A stretch of DNA of 64,000 bases from Pseudomonas cichorii. GTDB lineage: Bacteria > Pseudomonadota > Gammaproteobacteria > Pseudomonadales > Pseudomonadaceae. Positions 51,185 to 59,327 of this stretch are shown piece by piece. A program made the position numbers and the translations under genes. Location of the stretch: the NCBI RefSeq assembly GCF_018343775.1, contig NZ_CP074349.1, positions 4,082,001-4,146,000 of the forward strand, given 5' to 3'. Every line of letters begins with the position of its first letter. Position 1 is the stretch's first letter. The notes under the pieces were generated by a model. It was not told the origin of the DNA. It saw only the letters and a program-made list of their open reading frames with translations, and ran no database searches.

Positions 51185-53401
51185 TCAGTCACGCCAGAAG
51201 CGCTGCTCGCCCCGCTCTGCCCGGGGTTGGCCGAAAGTCCCCAGTTGCAGCCCGACAGCACCCAGCTCGGCACTGTCGTAGCTCTTGATCCCGTGCCATC
51301 GATAACGCGCCATCACCCGTGGATGAGGATGCCCGAAGGCATTGTTGCGTCCACGGGAAATCAGCACGCCCACCGGCGCCACGGCACGCAGAAACAGCTT
51401 GGAGGAAGAGGTCCGGCTGCCATGATGGGGCGCCTGCAACCAATGGGCGCGCAGATCGAAATCGCTGTTAATCGCAGCCTGCTCGGCCTCAACATCGATA
51501 TCGCCGGTCAGCAGCAATCGCTCGCCCATGGCCTCCACACTCAGCATGCAGGACGACTGATTGCCCTCCTCGGCCTGCTCCCAGCGCCAGGTCGCAAACC
51601 GTACACCGTCCCATTCCCAGGTTTCATCGTTGCGACACAGTTGGGCATCAAGTCGGGGATCAAGCCTTGCCAGCTCACCACCCAGGACCCGAAGAACCGG
51701 CAGTGCGCCATGTACCGCCAGCGCACCGCCGGCATGATCGGCGTCGGCATGGCTGAGCAGCATCAGGTCCAGCTTGCGCACGCCGGCTTTGCGAATCGCG
51801 GGCAGCACCACCCGCTGGCCGATATCGAACTCCCCGAAACGCGGCCCGGCGTCATACAGCAGCGTGTGATGGCGGGTGCGCAAGAGAATCGCCAGCCCTT
51901 GCCCGACATCCAGTTGAAGCACCTCGACCTGCCCGTGGGGCACCGATTTGAGCGGCGGGAAAACGCACAGCAATAACAGTGGCCAACCCAACAGACGCAT
52001 GGGCATGCCCTGGGGCATTAATAACAGCAGAGCGCCCAGCAGGCTCATGGCCCAGGCCCAGACTGGCACTGTGCTTGGCAGCCAGGCAGGCCGGACATCG
52101 GCAATCCAGCCCAGAACAACGAACAAGCCTTCCAGCGCAGCACCGGCCAGCCAGAGCAGGCCTTCGCCAATCACTGGGACGGGCAACAGCAGCGTCCCAA
52201 GTAATGCGGGAGGTAATACGATCAGGCTGACCCAGGGCACCGCCAGCAGATTGGCCAGCGGGCCACTGATGCTGACCGGCAGATTCAAGGCCAGCAGCAT
52301 CGGCAGAAGACCAATGGCGATCAACCATTGAGCCCGCGTCCAGCTCTGCCACCAACCCCAGGCACCGAGACGCCCGCCGAAGATCAGGATCAGAATCGCC
52401 ACCGCCGAGAACGACAGCCAGAAGCCCGGCTGCAAACTGACCAGAGGCTCGAAGATCAGGACCAGATTGAGCGACATCAACAGTGGCAAGAGCAGCCCGA
52501 GATGCCGAAAGCGCAAACGCCAGAGCAGCACCATCGCGACCATCACACAAGCCCGACGCACCGGCACATCGAACCCGGCCAGCAGGCCATACCCCAGCGC
52601 AGCCCCGAATGCCAGACCGCAGGCCCACGGCAGCCAGGGCAGAAAGCGCGGCCATAATCCCCGGCGAGCCAGCCCCGCGATCAGCAGATAGACCACACCA
52701 GCCAACAGACCGATATGCTGGCCGGATATCACCAGAAGATGCACGGTGCCGGTGTCCTGCAGCACCTGCCAGTCGGAAGTCGAGAGGCCCGAGCCGTCGC
52801 CCAGCACCAGCGCCGCCAGCCCGCCTTCACGACCATGGGCTTCGACCGCCAGCAGGCGCTGCCGAATCCCGTCACGCCATGCAGCGCGTGCGGGTGTCAG
52901 CAACTGCCCGTCCACCACCGTGCCGGTAGCGCCAATGCGCTGGGCCAGCAACCAGGCCTGATAATCGAACGCATCGGGGTTGACCAGCCCGGCAGGACGC
53001 TTGAGCTTGACCGCAAGCTTCCAGCGCTCGCCGCTGCGCACTTCGGGGCCGCCATACCAGGCCACACGCAGTAGTTGCGGCAACCTGGCCCGCCGTGATG
53101 TTGCATCCTCCAGCTCAAAACGCACCACGCCTTCGGCAGCACCCGGCAAACCGACCACCTTGCCTTGCAGCCACAAGGTCTGCCCGTCGAGGCGCGGCAA
53201 CAGACGATCGTCCAGCGCCGACTTTGCCGACACACAGGCCCAGGTGAGTCCAAACAGAAAAAGTGCCACTGGATAAGTGCGAAACGGCAACAGCATCAAC
53301 GCCAACACCGGCATCAGCAGCAATAGCCATACCGGAGGCAACACGGGCAAAAAACGCAGGGCCAACAGACCCAGAGCAAGCGCGATCATCCCTGTGCGCA
53401 T
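51185..53401 (-). CDS. comEC: ComEC/Rec2-family DNA-internalisation protein
   Basis: 738 residues from ATG 53401 (GAGGGA before it). Inner-membrane channel for DNA uptake in competent bacteria. N-terminal DUF4131 (ALALGLLALRFLPVLPPVWL and ARLPQLLRVAWYGGPEVRSG), a competence domain with ~8 membrane helices (ALVLGDGSGLSTSDWQVLQD; HLLVISGQHIGLLAGVVYLL; FDVPVRRACVMVAMVLL), and a C-terminal metallo-beta-lactamase domain (LLSHADADHAGGAL; HHGSRTSS). Complete, so DNA uptake is possible if the pilus machinery is present. It begins ahead of exbB on the same strand. Confidence 0.94.
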   Translation of the reverse strand: MRTGMIALALGLLALRFLPVLPPVWLLLLMPVLALMLLPFRTYPVALFLFGLTWACVSAKSALDDRLLPRLDGQTLWLQGKVVGLPGAAEGVVRFELEDATSRRARLPQLLRVAWYGGPEVRSGERWKLAVKLKRPAGLVNPDAFDYQAWLLAQRIGATGTVVDGQLLTPARAAWRDGIRQRLLAVEAHGREGGLAALVLGDGSGLSTSDWQVLQDTGTVHLLVISGQHIGLLAGVVYLLIAGLARRGLWPRFLPWLPWACGLAFGAALGYGLLAGFDVPVRRACVMVAMVLLWRLRFRHLGLLLPLLMSLNLVLIFEPLVSLQPGFWLSFSAVAILILIFGGRLGAWGWWQSWTRAQWLIAIGLLPMLLALNLPVSISGPLANLLAVPWVSLIVLPPALLGTLLLPVPVIGEGLLWLAGAALEGLFVVLGWIADVRPAWLPSTVPVWAWAMSLLGALLLLMPQGMPMRLLGWPLLLLCVFPPLKSVPHGQVEVLQLDVGQGLAILLRTRHHTLLYDAGPRFGEFDIGQRVVLPAIRKAGVRKLDLMLLSHADADHAGGALAVHGALPVLRVLGGELARLDPRLDAQLCRNDETWEWDGVRFATWRWEQAEEGNQSSCMLSVEAMGERLLLTGDIDVEAEQAAINSDFDLRAHWLQAPHHGSRTSSSKLFLRAVAPVGVLISRGRNNAFGHPHPRVMARYRWHGIKSYDSAELGAVGLQLGTFGQPRAERGEQRFWRD

Positions 53402-53546
53402 GAACATCCCTCAAAGCGGTGAAGCCTCAAGGATGAGCGCAACAGACAGAAATGGGCGGGATGGAGTGTTACCGGTTTTGTTCTTCAGCCTGCCTGTGCT
53501 CCCACTGTGGGGGCAATGCAGATCAGTTAAGACACAAACAAAACTT

Positions 53547-53638
53547 GTGGGAGGGGCCTTGGCCGCGACGACCAGCTGACAGGCAACACAACTTTCAGCG
53601 CCTGTTTACATTGCTGTCGCGGCCAAGGCCCCTCCCAC
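53547..53638. repeat. perfect 23-base inverted repeat (REPIN-type), GTGGGAGGGGCC family
   Basis: Arms 53547-53569 and 53616-53638 are exact reverse complements, 46 bases apart. The outer GTGGGAG resembles the other elements, but the inner sequence is different, so it is another REP family. It lies between comEC and the ABC permease gene. Confidence 0.85.
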
Positions 53639-53667
53639 GGATTGTGATCCAGCCACCTGCTTTTTGG

Positions 53668-54456
53668 TTACTGCCTCATACCCCGGCCACTCACCAGCAG
53701 GCGAGCGCAGCCGATGTACAGCACCACGGTCGCCACAACCATGAAGGCCAGGGCGATGCTGATGCGGATATCGGAGACACCCAGAATGCCGTAACGGAAG
53801 GCATTGACCATATGCAGGACCGGGTTGGCCAGCGAGACGGTCTGCCAGAACGGCGGCAGCAGGCTGATGGAGTAGAACACGCCACCCAGGTAGGTCAGAG
53901 GCGTCAGCACGAAGGTCGGGATAATCGAGATATCGTCGAAGTTGCGCGCAAAGACGGCGTTGATGAAGCCCAGCAGCGAGAAAATCGTTGCCGTCAGCAC
54001 CACCACCACAATCGTCACACCCAGGTGATGCACTTGCAGGTCGGTGAAAAACATCGACAGCAGGGTCACGATGAACCCGACCATCAGACCGCGCAAGACA
54101 CCGCCCAGGGTGTAACCCACCAGAATGGTATGCGGGGAAACCGGCGAGACCATCAGTTCTTCGATGGAGTGCTGGAACTTGGCACCGAAGAAGCTCGACA
54201 CCACGTTGCCATAGGAGTTGGTGATCACCGACATCATGATCAGGCCCGGCACGATGTACTGCATGTACGTGAAGCCGCCCATGTCGCCGATCTGTCGGCC
54301 GATCAGGTTACCGAAGATCACGAAGTACAGAACCATGGTGATCGCTGGCGGCAGCAGGGTCTGAGGCCAGATCCGCATGAAACGCCGGACCTCGCGATAG
54401 ACGATGGTGTTCAGTGCAACCATGTTGGGACGAAATTCACCGCTCTGGCCGGTCAT
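53668..54456 (-). CDS. ABC-2 type transporter permease
   Basis: 262 residues, six helices (TLLPPAITMVLYFVIFGNLI; MQYIVPGLIMMSVITNSYGN; ISIIPTFVLTPLTYLGGVFY and others) with FFGAKFQHSIEELMVSPVSP. ABC-2 permease with the ATPase upstream, overlapping it by 4 bases (ATGA). It resembles the YadH/NodJ-like type; the cargo is unknown. Downstream is a REPIN. Confidence 0.9.
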   Translation of the reverse strand: MTGQSGEFRPNMVALNTIVYREVRRFMRIWPQTLLPPAITMVLYFVIFGNLIGRQIGDMGGFTYMQYIVPGLIMMSVITNSYGNVVSSFFGAKFQHSIEELMVSPVSPHTILVGYTLGGVLRGLMVGFIVTLLSMFFTDLQVHHLGVTIVVVVLTATIFSLLGFINAVFARNFDDISIIPTFVLTPLTYLGGVFYSISLLPPFWQTVSLANPVLHMVNAFRYGILGVSDIRISIALAFMVVATVVLYIGCARLLVSGRGMRQ

Positions 54457-55385
54457 AGAGCCACCTTCGCCAGATTCTTTTCAACCAGTGACACAAACAG
54501 CTCCTCAAGTCGGTTGGATTTGTTACGCAGGCTCAGCACTTCGATGTTCTGCAGGGCCAACTGGCTGAACAAGGCGGTGATACCGACGCTCTTGTCCACC
54601 TGGACTTCCAGGGTATGGCTGTCCAGCAGCTTGCAGGGATAGCCGATCAGTTGCGGCGCGCTCTGGTAGGCATTCTTCAGGTCCAGCACGAAGGTTTCGA
54701 CGCTCAGGGTGTTGAGCAACTGCTTCATGCCCATGTTCTGGACAATCACGCCGTGGTCGATGATGCCGATGTTGCGGCACAGCTGCTCGGCCTCTTCCAG
54801 GTAGTGGGTGGTGAGAATGATGGTGATGCCTTTCTGGTTCAGCTCGGTCAGAAAGGTCCACATCGAACGACGCAGTTCGATATCCACACCTGCCGTCGGC
54901 TCGTCGAGGATCAACAGGCGCGGCTCGTGGATCAGCGCACGGGCAATCATCAAACGACGCTTCATGCCACCGGACAACGAACGCGAAGGCACATCACGCT
55001 TGTCCCAGAGCCCCAACTGAGTCAGGTACTTCTCGGCGCGCTCCTTGGCGATTTTCATCGGGATGCCGTAGTAACCGGCCTGGGTCACGACAATATCGAA
55101 GGTCTTTTCAAACTGGTTGAAGTTGAACTCCTGAGGCACCACGCCAATGGAACGCTTGAGCGCGGCCGGCTCGCGGTCCAGGTCGTGACCAAAGATGTTC
55201 ACGGTGCCACTGGTCTTGTTGACCAAGGTCGAGATGATGCCGATGGTTGTGGATTTGCCGGCACCGTTAGGGCCGAGCAAAGCGAAGAAATCACCTTCGG
55301 CGACGTCCAGATCAATACCACTCAGGGCCTGGAAACCGTTGCCGTAGGTTTTGGTTAGCTGCCGGATGGACAGAGCAGAACTCAT
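54453..55385 (-). CDS. ABC transporter ATP-binding protein
   Basis: 310 residues from ATG 55385. Walker A LLGPNGAGKSTTIGII, Q-loop VVPQEFNFNQ, signature RSLSGGMKRRLMIARAL, Walker B LLILDEPTAGVD and H-loop TTHYLEEAEQL. The C-terminal ~80 residues are an extra domain (GYPCKLLDSHTLEVQVDKS). It couples with the ABC-2 permease gene. The pair resembles the YadG/YadH exporters; the substrate is unknown. Confidence 0.93.
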   Translation of the reverse strand: MSSALSIRQLTKTYGNGFQALSGIDLDVAEGDFFALLGPNGAGKSTTIGIISTLVNKTSGTVNIFGHDLDREPAALKRSIGVVPQEFNFNQFEKTFDIVVTQAGYYGIPMKIAKERAEKYLTQLGLWDKRDVPSRSLSGGMKRRLMIARALIHEPRLLILDEPTAGVDIELRRSMWTFLTELNQKGITIILTTHYLEEAEQLCRNIGIIDHGVIVQNMGMKQLLNTLSVETFVLDLKNAYQSAPQLIGYPCKLLDSHTLEVQVDKSVGITALFSQLALQNIEVLSLRNKSNRLEELFVSLVEKNLAKVAL

Positions 55386-55548
55386 ATCGAAAAACACACC
55401 AATTCAGGGAGAAAAGAAAAAGATTGTCGCTTGAAATAGCTGCTTACAAGTCAACGCAGCCCGGCCATGTTGCTTGGCTGCGTCGCACAAGTACAGATAC
55501 ATCCATTGATAGTAATTATTAACAGCAGGGCCAAAGTAGCCCCGATGT

Positions 55549-56172
55549 TCAGGTCAAGGGGGTCATGACCGCCTTCTGATAAGCCGGTCGCGTCTTCAGG
55601 CGCTCATACCAGGCTTTGAGGTGAGGCAACTCGGGACGTTCAATCGGCATTTCAAACCAGCCGTAGGCAAAGCAGCCCAGCGGGATATCGCCCATGCCGA
55701 ACACTTCGCCAGACAGATATGGCTGGCGGGACAGTGCCTCGTCAGCCACTTTCAACAGGCTGTGCAAGGTCTGGATGCCTGCCTTGATCTTGTCCCAGTC
55801 CTGTTTTTCGGCGGGTGTGCGAACCACGCCCCAGAACACCGGACTGAAAGGAACGGCAATGGTCGACGTGGTCCAGTCCATCCATTTATCGGCCTGGGCA
55901 CGGGCCTTGAGGTCGTCTGGATACAAAGGCGTGCCGGACGCATGTTGGGCGGCCAGATAACGGACGATGGCATTGGATTCCCAGAGCACGAAATCGCCGT
56001 CCTCGATCATGGGAATACGACCATTGGGATTCTTGGCCCGGTATTCGGCCCCGTCCACCAGCCCGAATGCACCACCGGCATCGCGGGTTTCGTAAGGCAC
56101 ACCCACTTCTTCGGCAATCCACAGTGCCTTGCGCACGTTGCTGGAATTCTTGCGTCCCCAGATCTTGAGCAT
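55549..56172 (-). CDS. glutathione S-transferase family protein
   Basis: 207 residues from ATG 56172 (GAGGG 6 bases before). The frame is open far beyond, to 57324, but that part is antisense to fadE. N-terminal thioredoxin-like domain with the active-site region KIWGRKNSSNVRKALWIAEE, cis-Pro GRIPMIEDGDFVLWESNAI and VRYLA. The C-terminal helical domain ends with LPHLKAWYERLKTRPAYQKA. Detoxification or other thiol-transfer role; the substrate is unknown. It is divergent from fadE. Confidence 0.92.
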   Translation of the reverse strand: MLKIWGRKNSSNVRKALWIAEEVGVPYETRDAGGAFGLVDGAEYRAKNPNGRIPMIEDGDFVLWESNAIVRYLAAQHASGTPLYPDDLKARAQADKWMDWTTSTIAVPFSPVFWGVVRTPAEKQDWDKIKAGIQTLHSLLKVADEALSRQPYLSGEVFGMGDIPLGCFAYGWFEMPIERPELPHLKAWYERLKTRPAYQKAVMTPLT

Positions 56173-56331
56173 TGCATTCCCTCGGCAATTGTTCTGAAAA
56201 ATGTTCGCACGCCAGTCTAACCTGAGAACACCGCAACTTCCTTGACCATGAAGGGTCACTAACGATGTCGGCGCAGATCGGCCAGGCGAACAGCCTTTGC
56301 CAGAAGCCAATGTCATCACGGGGGAATACTT

Positions 56332-58779
56332 ATGCTGTTGCTGTGGATTGTTGTTCTGGTGGTCGGCATTGCATGGCTGGCCCATCGACGTACCGAACCG
56401 CTGCCTGCACTGGGCATCGTGGCGGTCTACCTGCTGGCGATGGGTATTTTCAGCCATGCACCGGGCTGGCTGCTGACAGTCTTCTGGGTGCTCTGGCTGG
56501 CGGTCATGTTGCCACTGGCACTGCCGGATCTGCGACGCAGGTATTTCACGGCGCCGATGTTCGCCTGGTTCCAGAAAGTGTTGCCGCCCATGTCGGAGAC
56601 CGAGCGCGATGCCATCGACGCCGGAACCGTCTGGTGGGACGGCGAACTGTTCAGTGGCCGTCCGGACTGGGACAAGCTGCTGGCTTATCCCAAGGCTCGC
56701 CTGACCGAAGAAGAACAGGCCTTCATCGACGGCCCGACCGAAGAACTCTGCGCCATGGTCAGCGACTGGGAAATCGGCCAGGCCATGGACCTGCCACCTG
56801 AAGCCTGGGCGCATATCAAGGAACATGGCTTCTTTGCGCTGATTATCCCCAAGGAATACGGCGGCAAGGGCTTCTCGGCCTACGCCCACTCCCAGGTCGC
56901 CATGAAACTGGCCACCCGCAGCGGCGACCTGGCGTCCACGGTCATGGTCCCCAACTCCCTGGGCCCGGCTGAACTGCTGCTGCATTACGGCACCGACGAA
57001 CAACGCAATTATTACCTCCCGCGTCTGGCCCGTGGCGAGGATATCCCCTGCTTCGCCCTGACCGGCCCGCTGGCCGGCTCCGATGCTGGCGCGATGCCCG
57101 ACACCGGCATCATCTGCAAAGGCCAGTGGCAAGGTGAGGAAGTGATAGGCCTGCGACTGAATTGGGAAAAACGCTACATCACCCTTGGCCCGGTAGCGAC
57201 GTTGCTGGGTCTGGCTTTCAAGGCCCATGACCCGGAACATCTGTTGGGCGACGAAGAAGACCTGGGCATCAGCCTGGCCCTGATCCCCACCGACACACCG
57301 GGCGTGGAAATCGGCCGCCGCCACCTGCCGTTGGGCGCGGCCTTCATGAACGGCCCCAACTCCGGCAAGGATGTGTTCATCCCCCTGAGCTACCTGATCG
57401 GTGGTCAGGAAATGCTTGGCAAAGGCTGGATGATGCTGATGAACTGCCTTTCGGTGGGCCGTTCGATCTCGCTGCCGGCCGTGGGCACCGGTGCCGCCAA
57501 ATACACCAGTCTGGTGACCGGCCAGTACGCGCAGGTGCGAGAGCAGTTCAATGTTCCGCTGTCGGCCTTCGAGGGTATTCAGGAAGCACTGGCACGTATC
57601 GGCGGCAATGCCTGGCTGATGGACAGCGCCCGGATCCTGACCGCCAATGCGGTGGACCTGGGAGAAAAACCCTCGGTCCTGTCAGCGATCCTCAAATATC
57701 ACCTGACCGAACGCGGCCGCGAATGCATCAGCCACTCCATGGACGTCCATGGCGGCAAGGGCATTATCATGGGGCCGAACAACTACCTGGGCCGCAACTG
57801 GCAAGGTGCGCCGATCTTCATCACCGTGGAAGGCGCCAACATCCTTTCCCGTAACCTGATGATCTTCGGTCAGGGCGCGATTCGCTGCCATCCGTTCGTC
57901 CTCAAGGAAATGGCCCTGGCTGGTCGCGAAGACAAGGATAACGCCCTGGCCGAGTTCGACACCCTGCTGCTCAAGCACATCGGCTTTGCGGTGAGCAACG
58001 CGGCCAGCACCCTGGTGCTCAATCTGGGCCTCGGCCATTTCGAGCGGGCACCGGGCGACAGCCTGAGCCAGGGTTATTTCCGCGCACTCAACCGTCAGGC
58101 CGCTGCCTTCGCCCTGCTGGCGGACTTGAGCATGATGTTGCTGGGCGGCGAGCTGAAACGTCGTGAACGCCTGTCGGCCCGATTGGGTGATGTGCTGAGC
58201 CATCTGTACCTGGGTTCGGCCGCACTCAAGCGCTATTACGACCAGCATTCGCCAGAGCATCTGCGTCCCCTGCTGCGCTGGGCCATGGAAGAAAGTCTGG
58301 GGCAATCCGAGCGGGCACTGGACGAGTTGCTGAGCAACTTCCCCAACCGTCTGCTGGGCGGCCTGCTGCGAGTGGTGATCTTCCCGTTCGGCCGTCGCCA
58401 CAAAGGTCCGTCGGACAAACTGGGTGCCGAAGTCGCGCAAGTGCTGGGCCGCGCCAAGGGTGACGCTACGCTGGAAGAGCTTCTGGCCGGTTGCTATCGC
58501 CCACAGGCGGAAGGTGATCCGGTCGCAGCACTGCAACAGGCCTGCGACTTGCTGAGCGAAGCCCAACCGCTGCACAAAAAGCTGCAAAAGGCGGTCAAGA
58601 GTGGACAGGTCAAGCCTGAGCCGGGCGAAAACATCATCGATGCCGCCCTGCGCCTTGGCGTCCTGATGCCCAGCGAAGCACAAAGCCTGAAGACTGCAGA
58701 GGCCGCACGCCGCAAGGTGATCGACGTGGATGATTTCGACAAGGAGCAATTGACGCTGGCACCGGGCAAGACTCGATAA
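56332..58779 (+). CDS. fadE: acyl-CoA dehydrogenase, FadE type
   Basis: 815 residues, the size of E. coli FadE. First step of beta-oxidation of saturated acyl-CoA with FAD. Two N-terminal membrane helices (LLLWIVVLVVGIAWLA; PGWLLTVFWVLWLAVMLPLA), then the acyl-CoA dehydrogenase domain (FFALIIPKEYGGKGFSAYAH; LLHYGTDEQRNYYLPRLARG; CFALTGPLAGSDAGAMPDTG; MDVHGGKGIIMGPNNYLGR). DUF1974-type C-terminal region. GGGGGAAT precedes the start. It is divergent from the GST gene and shares a lipid theme with fadH. Confidence 0.95.
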   Translation: MLLLWIVVLVVGIAWLAHRRTEPLPALGIVAVYLLAMGIFSHAPGWLLTVFWVLWLAVMLPLALPDLRRRYFTAPMFAWFQKVLPPMSETERDAIDAGTVWWDGELFSGRPDWDKLLAYPKARLTEEEQAFIDGPTEELCAMVSDWEIGQAMDLPPEAWAHIKEHGFFALIIPKEYGGKGFSAYAHSQVAMKLATRSGDLASTVMVPNSLGPAELLLHYGTDEQRNYYLPRLARGEDIPCFALTGPLAGSDAGAMPDTGIICKGQWQGEEVIGLRLNWEKRYITLGPVATLLGLAFKAHDPEHLLGDEEDLGISLALIPTDTPGVEIGRRHLPLGAAFMNGPNSGKDVFIPLSYLIGGQEMLGKGWMMLMNCLSVGRSISLPAVGTGAAKYTSLVTGQYAQVREQFNVPLSAFEGIQEALARIGGNAWLMDSARILTANAVDLGEKPSVLSAILKYHLTERGRECISHSMDVHGGKGIIMGPNNYLGRNWQGAPIFITVEGANILSRNLMIFGQGAIRCHPFVLKEMALAGREDKDNALAEFDTLLLKHIGFAVSNAASTLVLNLGLGHFERAPGDSLSQGYFRALNRQAAAFALLADLSMMLLGGELKRRERLSARLGDVLSHLYLGSAALKRYYDQHSPEHLRPLLRWAMEESLGQSERALDELLSNFPNRLLGGLLRVVIFPFGRRHKGPSDKLGAEVAQVLGRAKGDATLEELLAGCYRPQAEGDPVAALQQACDLLSEAQPLHKKLQKAVKSGQVKPEPGENIIDAALRLGVLMPSEAQSLKTAEAARRKVIDVDDFDKEQLTLAPGKTR

Positions 58780-58798
58780 GCATCAGTGCATTAGCACA

Positions 58799-58836
58799 GC
58801 GAGCGCGCAGAGCCTTATACTCTCGCGCTCGTTTTT
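58799..58836 (+). terminator. hairpin after fadE
   Basis: GAGCGCG (58801-58807), 16-base loop, CGCGCTC (58824-58830), then five T at 58832-58836. The loop contains CTTATACTCT, which could be the -10 of the next gene, so terminator and promoter may overlap. Confidence 0.7.
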
Positions 58837-58854
58837 GTCTTTGAGGATCACATC

Positions 58855-59265
58855 ATGGCCGACGCCACTCTCGACCACCATCTCAGCCTGCTGACGCACC
58901 TGCGCAGTATTCTGGTCGCGCTGGGCGAGGCCGACCAGGTTCCCGAGGAAAGCCATGCGCTGTTCCTGGAACGCTTCGACGAGTTGATCACGCTTCTGCC
59001 CCAAGACCCTATCGAAAGTCAGTATCTGGGTCAGGACATCATCTGCCAGGTGATCCAGCGCTACCCGCAGATTGCCCATCTGGTGCCCCGCGACCTGCTC
59101 TGGTTCTTCGCGGGTGATTGCCTGCATTTCATGCCGGACGACGAAATCGACATGTATCAGGCACTCGAAGAGCGCCGTTACGAAGCCGAACAGAATGACG
59201 AGCCTTTTGACTGGAACCAGGAAAAACAACTGCTGGCGATGTCGGAGCAAAGCAGCAAGCATTGA
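58855..59265 (+). CDS. PA2817-family hypothetical protein
   Basis: 136 residues, acidic, no membrane segment. LLTHLRSILVALGEADQVPE, FDELITLLPQDPIESQYLGQ and DIICQVIQRYPQIAHLVPRD match a small conserved Pseudomonas family of unknown function, which usually sits near fadE. A helical fold is expected; the C-terminus ends in NQEKQLLAMSEQSSKH. It follows fadE by 75 bases with a hairpin between. Confidence 0.82.
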   Translation: MADATLDHHLSLLTHLRSILVALGEADQVPEESHALFLERFDELITLLPQDPIESQYLGQDIICQVIQRYPQIAHLVPRDLLWFFAGDCLHFMPDDEIDMYQALEERRYEAEQNDEPFDWNQEKQLLAMSEQSSKH

Positions 59266-59273
59266 GTAATGCT

Positions 59274-59321
59274 TTTCGCGAATAAATTCGCTTACGGTAT
59301 AGGAGCGAATTCATTCGCGAA
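59274..59321. repeat. REP-type inverted repeat, GGAGCGAATT family, tail to tail
   Basis: TTCGCGAATAAATTCGCTTAC (59274-59294), 4 bases, then TAGGAGCGAATTCATTCGCG (to about 59321). It lies between two convergent genes (58855-59265 and 59328-61502). Confidence 0.75.
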
Positions 59322-59327
59322 TAACGA

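Noticed and set aside
56173..57324. N-terminal extension of the GST frame (591 codons)
   Set aside because: It overlaps fadE on the opposite strand and carries no GST residues; the real start is ATG 56172 with a good ribosome-binding site.
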